Positions 18,139 through 27,212 of a DNA stretch of 35,954 nucleotides are shown piece by piece. The stretch covers positions 1 to 35,954 of the forward strand of contig PXRY01000124.1 of the NCBI GenBank assembly GCA_003022925.1. The letters are read 5' to 3'. Below the pieces are notes generated by a model. The model searched no databases, had not been told where the DNA came from, and saw only the letters and a program-made list of their open reading frames with translations. This DNA comes from Halobacteriales archaeon QS_8_65_32. Its GTDB lineage: Archaea; Halobacteriota; Halobacteria; Halobacteriales; Halococcaceae. How positions within the stretch are numbered: position 1 is the first letter of the stretch; each line of letters opens with the position of its first letter. A program made the position numbers and the translations under genes.

Positions 18139-18972
18139 ATGACCGGGTCGGCGAACGGTGAGGAAGACGGGACGAACGCGGCGGATGCGACGGACGGAAC
18201 GAATACGGCGGATACGTCGAAGACGGCGGATGCGACAGCCCCCCAAGGGTCGAGAACCTGGGTGAGCCTGTTTTCGGGCGGGAAGGACTCCTCGTGGGCG
18301 CTCTACCGGGCGCTCGAAGACGGCCTCCCGATCTCGCGGCTCGTGACCGTCCACCCCTCGGCGGACTCGTACATGTATCACGTCCCCGCAACGGAGCTGG
18401 CGAGCCTCGCCGCTCGGAGCATCGGCATCCCGCTGGTCGAGGTTGAGGCCGACGATCTCGGGGCCGACAGCGCCGCGGCGGCCGCCGACGCCGGCGCGCA
18501 GGGCGATCGGGAACTCCGGATGCTCGAAACCGCTTTATCGGACGTAGACGCCGCGTCGCCGCTTGCGGGCGTGATCGCCGGCGCGGTCGAAAGCGAGTTT
18601 CAGACCTCGCGCATCGAGGCGATGTGCAACCGACTGGGAATCGAGTTGTTCGCGCCGCTGTGGCAGCGCGACCCCCGCGACCTCGCCGACGCAATGCTTG
18701 AAGCGGGCTTCGAGATCATCGTCACACAGGTCGCCGCCTACGGACTGGACGAATCCTGGCTCGGACGGACGCTCGGTCACAACGCGTTCGACGAGTTAGA
18801 GCGACTCAACAGTGAGTACGGCGTCCATCTCCTAGGAGAGGGCGGGGAGTTCGAGACGCTCGTCACCGATGGCCCGCATATGACCCGACCGATCGAACTC
18901 GAATACGAGATCCAGTGGACCGGGACCCGAGGACGGCTGCAGATTGTGAACGCCCGGCTAAGCGAACGATAG
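18139..18972 (+). CDS. Diphthine--ammonia ligase-like ATP pyrophosphatase (MJ0570/Dph6 family)
   Basis: 277 aa; SLFSGGKDSSWALYRALEDGLPISRLVTVHPSADSYMYH PP-loop; AAYGLDESWLGRTLG; HLLGEGGEFETLVTDGPHM. Confidence 0.92.
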   Translation: MTGSANGEEDGTNAADATDGTNTADTSKTADATAPQGSRTWVSLFSGGKDSSWALYRALEDGLPISRLVTVHPSADSYMYHVPATELASLAARSIGIPLVEVEADDLGADSAAAAADAGAQGDRELRMLETALSDVDAASPLAGVIAGAVESEFQTSRIEAMCNRLGIELFAPLWQRDPRDLADAMLEAGFEIIVTQVAAYGLDESWLGRTLGHNAFDELERLNSEYGVHLLGEGGEFETLVTDGPHMTRPIELEYEIQWTGTRGRLQIVNARLSER

Positions 18973-19061
18973 CGCGATCGAGACGGCGTTAATAATATGT
19001 TAAGTCAGGTCTTACGCGGTACACGATCGAGATAGGACGAGTAGGCAAAGCGAACGCCGCG

Positions 19062-19412
19062 TTGATTATCGGGACGCTCCTCGTCGCAGTAGGGCTCGCC
19101 GCGTACGGAACGCTCGGACCCTGTACGATGCGTCAGTGCGGCGTCTACACCGGCTACCGGGTTACCAGCGTCTCGCCTACGACGATCGGCTTCTACGATG
19201 GCTGTAACTGGTGTTCGGTGTCGAGCTCGATCGTCTCGGCTCCGATCGGTGGGGCAGTTCCTTCTCGGGGCAGCGTCCAAATCCTATCGGAAGACGCTCT
19301 CGGAGCGATGAGAGAGGCGGTGTCTACTCACGAATCAACAGCCGTACGGCGTCTGCCATCGCGTTCACCCGCGCGGCGTGTTCGTATGATTCCTCACGGA
19401 TGCCGTTCGTGA
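19062..19412 (+). CDS. Possible small membrane-anchored Cys-containing protein (low confidence)
   Basis: TTG-start ORF LIIGTLLVAVGLAAYGTLGPCTMRQCGVYTGYRVTSVSPTTIGFYDGCNWCS; AT-rich TATA-like GTTAATAATATGTTAAG at about 18988-19004 upstream; 3' part overlaps the opposite CDS. Confidence 0.3.
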   Translation: MIIGTLLVAVGLAAYGTLGPCTMRQCGVYTGYRVTSVSPTTIGFYDGCNWCSVSSSIVSAPIGGAVPSRGSVQILSEDALGAMREAVSTHESTAVRRLPSRSPARRVRMIPHGCRS

Positions 19413-20463
19413 CGTACGCGAAGCCGATCGACTCTTCAGGGTCGCCCCAGGCGAAAACGCTACCGAGTCCCGCATGGCCGAACACCCGCTCGGGGCTGAC
19501 AGTGCCGAACATGTCGTTTGCCAGCCCGCCGGTCAAAAACCCCAGTCCGTAACGCGCCGGCCGGCTAAGGGTGCCGTCGGAATCGGTCTCGGCGTGGGTG
19601 CTGGTCGCCTCGGCGACAGTCGCTTCCTCGACGAGCCGCGCGCCGCCGAGTTCGCCGCCCTTTGCGATACAGGCGTAAAACCGAGCCATGTCCCGCGCGG
19701 TTCCGATTCCGTTCGCCGCGGGGATCGTCGCCCGACGGATCGCCTCGTCGTTGAACGTCGCCGCCGAGTCGGCCGCAGGTGTGCCGAGTCCCTCCTCGGG
19801 GTCTCGACACCGGTCGAACTCACCGAAGCCGGCGAGGGTCGCGACGTCGTCGCGTTCCTCACTACCGAGGCCGATCGAGGTGTGGTCCATCCCGAGCGGT
19901 TCGAAGACGTTCTCGGCGGCGTACGCTTCGATGCGCCTGCCGCTTGCCCGCCGGACGAGTTCGCCGACGAGCCAGCCGTAGTTGAGCGCGTGATAGGCCG
20001 GCTGCTCGCCCGGCGGGAAGACCGGCTCGATCGCCTCCATTGCCCGGACGACCGCCTCCCAGTCGTCCCACTTCCCGGCTTGCTCGTCGAACTCGCCGAA
20101 GGGGATCCCCGCCGTGTGGCTCAGGACCTGCCGGACGGTGATGTTCGCCTTCTCGCTTCCGTCGTCGGCGAACTCGGGCCAGAACTCGACGAGTCGGTCG
20201 TCGTACGCGAGGTCACCGTTCTCCGCGAGCTGGTGGACACAGACGCCGGCGTACGGCTTGGTACAGGAAAACAGCAGGAATCGCGTCTCAGGGGTCGTCG
20301 CCGCCGCGTCCGGGTCGGGTCCCGTCGAACCGCCGGCGAGATCGATCGCCAGATCGCCGTCGATATAGACGGCGAGTTGTGCGCCGTGGTGCAAGCCGAC
20401 GTCGAGGTGCCTGTCGAAGACCGCTTCGAGCCGTCTCTCGTCCTCGTCGGTAGGCCGTGCCAT
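19324..20463 (-). CDS. Serine hydrolase, beta-lactamase class C/penicillin-binding-like
   Basis: 379 aa; RFLLFSCTKPYAGVCVHQL (SxxK), YHALNYGWLVGELVRRASG, GHAGLGSVFAWGDPEESIGFAYVTNG. Confidence 0.92.
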   Translation of the reverse strand: MARPTDEDERRLEAVFDRHLDVGLHHGAQLAVYIDGDLAIDLAGGSTGPDPDAAATTPETRFLLFSCTKPYAGVCVHQLAENGDLAYDDRLVEFWPEFADDGSEKANITVRQVLSHTAGIPFGEFDEQAGKWDDWEAVVRAMEAIEPVFPPGEQPAYHALNYGWLVGELVRRASGRRIEAYAAENVFEPLGMDHTSIGLGSEERDDVATLAGFGEFDRCRDPEEGLGTPAADSAATFNDEAIRRATIPAANGIGTARDMARFYACIAKGGELGGARLVEEATVAEATSTHAETDSDGTLSRPARYGLGFLTGGLANDMFGTVSPERVFGHAGLGSVFAWGDPEESIGFAYVTNGIREESYEHAARVNAMADAVRLLIRE

Positions 20464-20686
20464 GAACCTACCTCACCGGAAACGCTCATAACCGTTCGGG
20501 AGTGGGCCTGCTCATCGATCGCCAGCAAACCATCGACAGTTGAGGTGCTCTCAGTTCCTCCTCCTGGTTAGAACGAGTATCGCTGTCAGGGATGGTGGTC
20601 CGATCCGTTGAAAACGAAACTATACTCCGGATGTGTCCCACGTATAATGGTTTTTGATGCAGATTTTTGTCGCAGTCCCTAAATCG

Positions 20687-20830
20687 TTCGAGAGAGCTTC
20701 GGTCTCTCGAACCACGAGCGAACGAGAGCTCGAAAGGCGGGCGCGGCGATTCTTTCGTAGAACCCCGGTGACGCAAGCACCGAAGAGCGCAGCGAACCGC
20801 GAGAGACGAGCATGTCGGGGACTTCCGAAA
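20687..20830 (+). repeat. Partial member of the hairpin-rich intergenic element family
   Basis: Perfect hairpin TTCGAGAGA-gcttcgg-TCTCTCGAA (20687-20711) matching the GGTTCGAGAGAGCTTCGCTCTC module of copy D; also GTGACGCAAGCACCGAAGAGCGCAGCGAACCG and terminal GGGGACTTCCGAAACGG. Confidence 0.5.
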
Positions 20831-20945
20831 CGGTTTCAGCTAAACACTACCCGACCGACGGGACGGCGACAGCGACTGTCAGGTTAGAAGCAGGATCGAC
20901 CGCCGGGACCGCGAACGCTTAGTGAATCGCTCTCGCAGACGGGAC

Positions 20946-21554
20946 ATGGCAGACACCGAGGGAATCGACGTCGTCGACTGCACACGCTGTCCGGAACTCA
21001 CGGAGTCTCGGTCACAAATCGTCAACGGTACCGGCACGCCGGACGCGGCGGTGGTCTTCGTCGGCGAGGCACCCGGCGGCGACGAGGACAGGGAAGGCGA
21101 ACCCTTCGTCGGGCGCAGCGGCGGCGTTTTGGACGAGAAACTCGCCGAACGAAACCTCGACCGCGAGGGCGTCCGGATCACGAACTGCGTCCGGTGTCGC
21201 CCGCCCGAGAACCGCGACCCCAAGACGGAGGAACTCGCGAACTGCCGGGACTTTCTCGATCACGAGATCCGGGACATCGACCCGGCATTGATCGTCACGC
21301 TCGGGAAGGTGCCCTCCGAACACCTCCTCGATCGGAGCGTCGCGGTCACGAACGAATCCGGCGACGTAGCGGAAACCCGGATCGACGATCGGAGCTATCG
21401 AGTGTTGATCTGTGTTCACCCGGCGGCGACGTTTTACGACAACAGTCAGGAAGCGACCCTGGATAGCGCGCTCGATACAGCCGCCGAACTGGCGGGCGTC
21501 GATCCCGACGAGGGCGGCGGGGGAAGTGGCCAGTCCAGACTCGGCGAGTACTGA
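20946..21554 (+). CDS. Uracil-DNA glycosylase (family 4-like, Fe-S cysteines)
   Basis: [66 protein letters not shown]...[23 protein letters not shown]...VCVHPAATF-type motif ([13 protein letters not shown]). Confidence 0.94.
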   Translation: MADTEGIDVVDCTRCPELTESRSQIVNGTGTPDAAVVFVGEAPGGDEDREGEPFVGRSGGVLDEKLAERNLDREGVRITNCVRCRPPENRDPKTEELANCRDFLDHEIRDIDPALIVTLGKVPSEHLLDRSVAVTNESGDVAETRIDDRSYRVLICVHPAATFYDNSQEATLDSALDTAAELAGVDPDEGGGGSGQSRLGEY

Positions 21555-21663
21555 AGCCAACGCCGCCGATCGCACTGCGCGGCGACCGATCCGGGCCCCC
21601 GGCATTGGTGGCGGAATCCGCCCGAACCGAAAGCGCTCCGATGGTCGCTCCGGTAGTGGCGGT

Positions 21664-22368
21664 ATGAGCGAGACAGGGGCGACACGACACGAGGGCAACG
21701 ATGAAGCCGAAGCCGGAGACGAGAACCCGGCGACTGATGGGGCGACCGCCGAGGTGGTCGTCCTCGACTACGGCCTCGGGAACCTCCGCAGTGTCACGCG
21801 CGGGCTCGAACGCGCGGGTGCGGCGATTACGGTCACCGACGACCCCGGGTTCGGGCGCGCGGACGGGGTCGTGCTCCCCGGCGTCGGGGCCTTCCGCGAG
21901 GGCGTCGAGAACGCCGGGCCATACCGACGGGAACTGATCGACGCCGCCGAGTCGGGTACTCCGGTGTTCGGCATCTGTCTCGGGATGCAGATGTTGCTGA
22001 CTACGAGCGAGGAGGCAGATACCGCCGGCCAGGGCGACGTCACGGGCCTCGATCTCGTCCCCGGGAGAAACGTCCGCTTTCGAGGCGAGCGCAAGGTGCC
22101 CCACATGGGCTGGAACGAGCTGTCGATCGAGCGCGATCACCCCCTCGTCGAGGGAGTGGGCGGCGAGTACGCCTACTTCGTTCACTCCTATTACGCAGAC
22201 CCCGACGACGACCGAGCCGTCGTCGCGACGACGGAGTACGGGCCCTCCTTCGCGAGCGTGATCGCGAATTCCGAGGGGACCGTCTTCGGCACACAGTTTC
22301 ATCCCGAGAAATCCGGCGAGACGGGGCTGCGAATCCTGCGGAACTTCGTGTCGATCTGTGCGGAGTGA
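21664..22368 (+). CDS. hisH: Imidazole glycerol phosphate synthase subunit HisH
   Basis: VVVLDYGLGNLRSVTRGLERAGAAITVTDDPGFGRADGVVLPGVGAFREG; FGICLGMQMLL; VPHMGWNEL; YFVHSYYADP; GTQFHPEKSGETGLRILRNF. Confidence 0.95.
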   Translation: MSETGATRHEGNDEAEAGDENPATDGATAEVVVLDYGLGNLRSVTRGLERAGAAITVTDDPGFGRADGVVLPGVGAFREGVENAGPYRRELIDAAESGTPVFGICLGMQMLLTTSEEADTAGQGDVTGLDLVPGRNVRFRGERKVPHMGWNELSIERDHPLVEGVGGEYAYFVHSYYADPDDDRAVVATTEYGPSFASVIANSEGTVFGTQFHPEKSGETGLRILRNFVSICAE

Positions 22369-22401
22369 CGTGCTGAGCGATCGGCCCGTGGTGTCGGGCG
22401 A

Positions 22402-22866
22402 TCAGCTCGACAGGCGCTCCACGCCCGGCAGTACGATGTCGAAAAGCATCGCAGCGCGCGCCTCGACTCGGTCGTGGATCACGACGCGGATCGTCGACAG
22501 CACATCTCGGTAGTCGTCGGGACACTCAACGTCGATTGGGTCCCCGGCATCGGGAGGCGGATAGAAGTGAGCGCGGTCGCTGTGCGGGTTTCGCTGGCGG
22601 TCCCACCGGCACTGCCAGATCCCACCGTTAGCGTGTGTCTCGACGTGATGAAAATTGAACCCGTCGTTTCGGTACCACTGTACGTCGAGACGGGCGTTTC
22701 CCACGCGATCGGGGTAATGCTCGGGATCGAACGTGATCGTTAGTCCCTGGTGACCGTCGATGTCGCCGAGCGCCAACTCGACCGCCGAGACGCTCTCGTC
22801 CGTTCGGTATCGTTTGGCGATCGATTCGAGGACTACGGTGTCGATCGGCGCGTACTCGTCGACCAT
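22402..22866 (-). CDS. Haloarchaeal conserved protein; candidate toxin-like (TumE/DUF6516-reminiscent) partner of the adjacent winged-helix gene
   Basis: 154 aa; LTITFDPEHYPDRVGNARLDVQWYRNDGFNFHHVETHANGGIWQCRWDRQRNPHSDRAHFYPPPDAGDP; begins 7 bp after the stop of the upstream gene. Confidence 0.8.
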   Translation of the reverse strand: MVDEYAPIDTVVLESIAKRYRTDESVSAVELALGDIDGHQGLTITFDPEHYPDRVGNARLDVQWYRNDGFNFHHVETHANGGIWQCRWDRQRNPHSDRAHFYPPPDAGDPIDVECPDDYRDVLSTIRVVIHDRVEARAAMLFDIVLPGVERLSS

Positions 22867-22873
22867 CCGACGT

Positions 22874-23409
22874 TCACGCCGGCGCAGGGCGATCGCGCCA
22901 GAGCCGTCGTGCCTGTTCTGTGACTCGGATCTCCGCCCGAACGCTCAGCCAGTCGTTGACTTCCGTGTGGGCGGCCTCGACCTTCTCGTGATCGCTGAGG
23001 TCGGCGTGATCGAGAACGCTCACATCTCCGGGGTCGGGGATCGCGTAACGCTCCTGGTAGGTGCGGTCGCGTTCGATCAACGCGTCGAGGCGCTCGGTGA
23101 GTTCCGCAGCGGAGCACTCGCCTCGGAGCCGGTTCGCTCGCTTCCACTCGAAATAGGCATCGTTGCGCCGGTAGCGCGCGGGCTGGCCGTCCCCGACCCG
23201 TCCGACGATCCCGATTTCGGCGAACCAGCGGAGGTGCCGGCGAGCGGATTCGGTTGCACAGTCGGTTCGCTCGCCGCGCAGCGTCAGCGCCGTCTCGTAG
23301 AGCCGTTCCCTGACGGTTTTCCTTCGTCCCAGCGTTCGCGCTCGCGTTCGACCTCGTCGGTGGGCGGCAAACCGCTTGCCGGTATCCCATCGATGGCGTA
23401 CTCGTCCAT
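22874..23409 (-). pseudogene. DUF7342-like winged-helix protein, split by a 1-nt frameshift at an A4 run
   Basis: ATG at 23409: MDEYAIDGIPASGLPPTDEVERERERWDEGK, then frame change at GGAAAACC (plus 23317-23320 tttt) to TVRERLYETALTLRGERTDCATESARRHLRWFAEIGIVGRVGDGQPARYRRNDAYFEWKRANRL... Confidence 0.8.
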
Positions 23410-23589
23410 ACCGTTTATTTCGAAGCCAGCGCGTAAATATCTGAGATCTAGACGACGGTGGACGAGCGGCTACCCGGCACCTCGCTACCGAACGCACGCT
23501 CGCCCGTTCCCCTCGTCCACTGTACAGGAGTACGAGAAGTCACCGGGTCGTGTTCCCCGTCTCCGTTCTCCACGTTTTATTCATGAACT

Positions 23590-24426
23590 TCAACGGAGCA
23601 CGTTCGAGCCGAGTTTGTAGGCCTTATCGCGCATCCGGTCGGGGACGAAGCGGCCGACCTCGCTCGCGCGCGCGACCGACCCGACCTGGTACCGCGAGGC
23701 CGGATTCGGAACGTTCGCCGCCGTGAGAATCGAGTCGGCGACGACGCGCGGGGAGACCGCGACCGGGCTGTCGGGCCCGAGCGAGCGGGTGTCGCGGTAC
23801 AGTTCGTAGTAGGTGTCGTACGCGCCCGAGGGTTCGAGTCCGTCGAGTTCGGCGGCGGCGCGCTCGTCGAAGGCGGAATCCACAGGCCCGGGTTCGATCA
23901 ACACGACGTCGATGCCGTACTCCTCGACTTCCGGACGGAGCGCGTCGGTCATGCCTTCGAGCGCGAACTTCGAGCCGTTATAAATGCCCATCCCGGGTGT
24001 CGAGACGCGTCCGGCGGCGCTCGATACGTTGATGATCCGCCCGCGCCCGCGATCGCGCATGTAAGGCAGGACTGCCCGTGTGAGTCGGTGGGGGCCGTAG
24101 ACGTTGACCTCGAACTGCTCGTGGACTCGCTCCGCAGGGACGTCCTCGATGGGGCCGAACTGGCCGTAGCCGGCGTTGTTGACGAGACAGTCGAGCCGGC
24201 CGGCCTCCTCGACGACGCGGGAGACGACTTCGTTCACCGCTTCGTCGTTCGTGACGTCGAGACTCGCCGTTTCACAGCCCGCATCGACCAACCCGCCGAG
24301 ATCGTCCTCGTCGCGTGCGGTCGCGTACACCCGCCACTCGTCCTCCAAGAAGGCCCGCGCGCTCGCCCGACCGATGCCCGACGAACACCCGGTGATAAGA
24401 ACCGTCTTCGAGCCTGCAACTGACAT
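23590..24426 (-). CDS. Short-chain dehydrogenase/reductase family oxidoreductase
   Basis: 278 aa; VLITGCSSGIGRASARAF; LVNNAGYGQFG; INVSSAAGRVSTPGMGIYNGSKFALEGMTDALRPE. Confidence 0.95.
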   Translation of the reverse strand: MSVAGSKTVLITGCSSGIGRASARAFLEDEWRVYATARDEDDLGGLVDAGCETASLDVTNDEAVNEVVSRVVEEAGRLDCLVNNAGYGQFGPIEDVPAERVHEQFEVNVYGPHRLTRAVLPYMRDRGRGRIINVSSAAGRVSTPGMGIYNGSKFALEGMTDALRPEVEEYGIDVVLIEPGPVDSAFDERAAAELDGLEPSGAYDTYYELYRDTRSLGPDSPVAVSPRVVADSILTAANVPNPASRYQVGSVARASEVGRFVPDRMRDKAYKLGSNVLR

Positions 24427-24581
24427 ACTTGGTCGTCGCCCCCGCCGTAGATAAATACGGAGGGTTCAAACGCCAGGCGACGAGTCGCTGCCGGTCCTGC
24501 TGATCCTACTCCTACTGGCCGTCGCCCACCGATCACCCGGAGGGGCTAAACGGCCGGCGCTCGAAACCATACTATCAGTAC

Positions 24582-25349
24582 ATGGCTACCGATTCCCCCG
24601 CTACCGCCGACCGCACGGCTCGAAGCGCCATCCGCGCCTTTCTCGGTGCGGTCGGCGTCGCATTCGGTGCACTCGTGTTAGGGAGCGTTCTCGTCGCCGT
24701 CTCGGCGGTCGCCCTCTCCGCGTTCGGTATCGCGTTGCTTTCGAACCCGTCGTTACAGATCCTCGTCAGCGTCGTCGGCGTTCAAGGTGTGGCCTTCGGC
24801 GGGACGGCACTGCTCTATCTCCGATACCGCGGTCGTGGCCTGTCCTTTCTCCGGGCCCGGTTCCCGACGCTCCGCGACGTCGGATGGATGCTCGGCGGCT
24901 TCTTGCTCTTGTTCGGGTTGCTCGTCGTCGTCGGTCGCCTGTTCACGGCCCTCGGCATCGAGTCCGCACAGAACCAAGTCGTCGCGCTCGGCAGCAGCGA
25001 TCCGACAGTGTTCCTGCTCATGATCCCGTTGTCCTTCCTGCTGGTCGGTCCCGGCGAGGAACTCCTTTTCAGAGGACTCGTCCAGGGCCGACTCGCCGAA
25101 GCCTTCAGCCCGGCCCGGGCGATCGTCCTTGCCAGTGCGATCTTCGCTGTGGTGCATTACACCTCACTCGCCGGCTCGGGGCGATTCGCGTACATCGGGG
25201 TCGTCTTCGCGCTCGCGCTCGTCCTCGGAGTAGTCTACGAGCGTACCGATAACCTGGTCGTGCCGGCGCTGATCCACGGCGCGTACAACGCCGTCCAGTT
25301 CGCTATCCAGTACCTCGCAGCGACCGGCGGCCTCCCGCCGGTCTCGTAA
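24582..25349 (+). CDS. CPBP-family intramembrane glutamic protease (Abi/CAAX)
   Basis: 255 aa; GPGEELLFRGLVQGRLAEAFSPARAIVLASAIFAVVHYTSL; NLVVPALIHGAYNAVQF. Confidence 0.92.
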   Translation: MATDSPATADRTARSAIRAFLGAVGVAFGALVLGSVLVAVSAVALSAFGIALLSNPSLQILVSVVGVQGVAFGGTALLYLRYRGRGLSFLRARFPTLRDVGWMLGGFLLLFGLLVVVGRLFTALGIESAQNQVVALGSSDPTVFLLMIPLSFLLVGPGEELLFRGLVQGRLAEAFSPARAIVLASAIFAVVHYTSLAGSGRFAYIGVVFALALVLGVVYERTDNLVVPALIHGAYNAVQFAIQYLAATGGLPPVS

Positions 25350-25518
25350 CCCTGTGGGAACGCAATCCCGACGCGTTTCGCGTCCCCGGCATCCTGGCAT
25401 GGACCGTCCGCCGTGCGACGGAGGCCGCCGGTCCCGGGACGTCGCCTCGCGGTCGGCGTGCGAACGAGCGCGGCGTCGAAGCGGGACTGAAAAGACGGTC
25501 GGGGCCGTTTTCGGTCGT

Positions 25519-26025
25519 ATGCGACGATCGGCGGAACCGAAGCCAAGGCCGGAATCGGAGTCGGTGCCAGAGCTAGAATCGGGGCCGAAGCCGGAGTCGG
25601 CATTGCGACCGGCGTGGTCGCCGGCGTTCGGGGCCACCCCAGGACTCGCGTTCGCCGCTGGTTCCGGGAGCATCGGCCTCTCGTCGCTTCCGGCGGACAT
25701 GGCAGCGCTCATGGCCGGACTGATCCTCGCGTTTCTCGGGCCGATCGCCATCGCCGCGCTCGTCCTCGGCGACGATCGAGTTCTCGGCGAGCGCGCAACA
25801 GCCGGGAAGACCACGAACACCACCAATACCGCTAATACCACGAACACGACCGACGGGATCGCGACCGAGGCGGACACCGACGGGGCGCGACCCACGCTCG
25901 GCGAACGGTCCGGATCCGGGGGCCGGTCGACGGCGCGGGAGCAACCGACCGCGGGACATGCCGATCGGTCGACCGGCGCGCACAACGAGGGGAGATCGGG
26001 ACGTCCCAAGGGGACCGACCGATGA
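25519..26025 (+). CDS. Single-TM haloarchaeal protein with low-complexity flanks, unknown function
   Basis: MRRSAEPKPRPESES... then PADMAALMAGLILAFLGPIAIAALVLGDDRVLGER TM segment; stop overlaps the next start (ATGA at 26022). Start could be later, e.g. near the TM segment. Confidence 0.6.
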   Translation: MRRSAEPKPRPESESVPELESGPKPESALRPAWSPAFGATPGLAFAAGSGSIGLSSLPADMAALMAGLILAFLGPIAIAALVLGDDRVLGERATAGKTTNTTNTANTTNTTDGIATEADTDGARPTLGERSGSGGRSTAREQPTAGHADRSTGAHNEGRSGRPKGTDR

Positions 26026-26408
26026 GCGACACGAGTAACGAGCGGGACGACGGTGAGCACGGCGACGGCGGCGAGTACGGGACGGGAAGTCGGGACGACG
26101 ACGGACACAACGAACGCGACGGATACGGCCGACGTAAAGAACCCGCACGCTCTGGACGGAGATTGTTACTGGTCGTGTTCGTCGGCGCGCTCTCGCTTGC
26201 GGGTGGTTTCGGCTATCTGATCGGAAGCATCGGTCCCCAGGCGCTCGGGGCGGTGGGGGTCTTCGGCGTGACGCTCTTTCAGCCGACGCCGGTCGGGATG
26301 GCGCTGTACGGAGCGACGATCACCGGCTTCGTTCTCGGCGTGATCGCCCTCGGCGCCCGGGTTGCTGTGAATTGGGAGAGACACTCCTCGAAAACCCAAA
26401 ATAAATGA
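26022..26408 (+). CDS. DUF7520-like haloarchaeal membrane protein (2 TM)
   Basis: 128 aa; acidic N-terminus then RRLLLVVFVGALSLAGGFGYLIGSIGPQALGAVGVFGVTLFQPTPVGMALYGATITGFVLGVIALGARVAV. Confidence 0.75.
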   Translation: MSDTSNERDDGEHGDGGEYGTGSRDDDGHNERDGYGRRKEPARSGRRLLLVVFVGALSLAGGFGYLIGSIGPQALGAVGVFGVTLFQPTPVGMALYGATITGFVLGVIALGARVAVNWERHSSKTQNK

Positions 26409-26502
26409 TAAGACACAGCACATTTCTCCACCCGAGAACCGGACAATGACCCGCCCGATCGCGCTCTATTCCGAGCTTTAGTCCGTCGTAGCCCGGTGTC
26501 CC

Positions 26503-27084
26503 GTCTTCTTCCTCCCCGATCACGGCGCGATGACAGGCGACCACTGGATGATTCGGAAGGGCCCTTTCCAGTTCGAGGGGCTGTTCCGCGTGCCGATAAT
26601 TTGGAGTTACCCCAAAGGAATTCGCCGCAGGAGAACACGTCGAGACCGTCTGTCGCCACGAAGACTTCCTCCCGACGATGCTCGAGTGCTGTGACGTTTC
26701 CTCGCCACACGCCGCCTACGAGCCGTCCTACCGGGGGACACCCTCCTCGTGGTCCGGGCGCTCGCTTGCCGGGCTACTGACCGACGACCCCGACGACCGA
26801 ACGGATGCCGAAGCCAGAGCAGGGCAGTCGCCGTTGAGGACGACGAAGACTACTTCCGCCTGCACGCCCGGACGCTCGTCACCGATGAGCACGAACTCAC
26901 CGTCTACCCCGAGGCCAAGGGGGATCGCGGCAAGCGCTTCGACCTCGACGCCGATCCCGGGGAACTCCACAATCGCTGGCACGACGAGGAGTACGCCGGT
27001 CTCAAGGAACGACTCTGTCGGGGGCTAGCAGAACGCCTCGTCTCCCAAGAGGGGGCCGTCCCCAGTCGGCGCAACGTCGCCTGA
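26503..27084 (+). pseudogene. Sulfatase/arylsulfatase remnant, truncated at the 5' end with at least two frameshifts
   Basis: Three successive frames give contiguous sulfatase-like sequence: VFFLPDHGAMTGDHWMIRKGPFQFEGLFRVPIIWSYPKG / EFAAGEHVETVCRHEDFLPTMLECCDVSSPHAAYEPSYRGTPSSWSGRSLAGLLTDDPDD / AVEDDEDYFRLHARTLVTDEHELTVYP...RFDLDADPGELHNRWHDEEYAGLKERLCRGLAERLVSQEGAVPSRRNVA*. Confidence 0.85.
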
Positions 27085-27212
27085 ACGGCGGGTCACTCGC
27101 GTTGCGCGATCGTCCGCGTCGTGTTTCTCGGCATCGCGATTGCTCGTACCCGGAGTTCGGCTGCGGGTCCGATCGGAGGGCCAGCCTCGATCCCGTCGGG
27201 AGCCCATCGGTC

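Noticed and set aside
22760-23620. 286-aa plus ORF
   Set aside because: Antisense to the winged-helix gene and its partner; no domain recognisable.
25478-25500. GCGGGACTGAAAAGACGG resembling the repeat core
   Set aside because: Only a partial match with no GGGGCTTTC end or hairpin modules nearby; could be chance.
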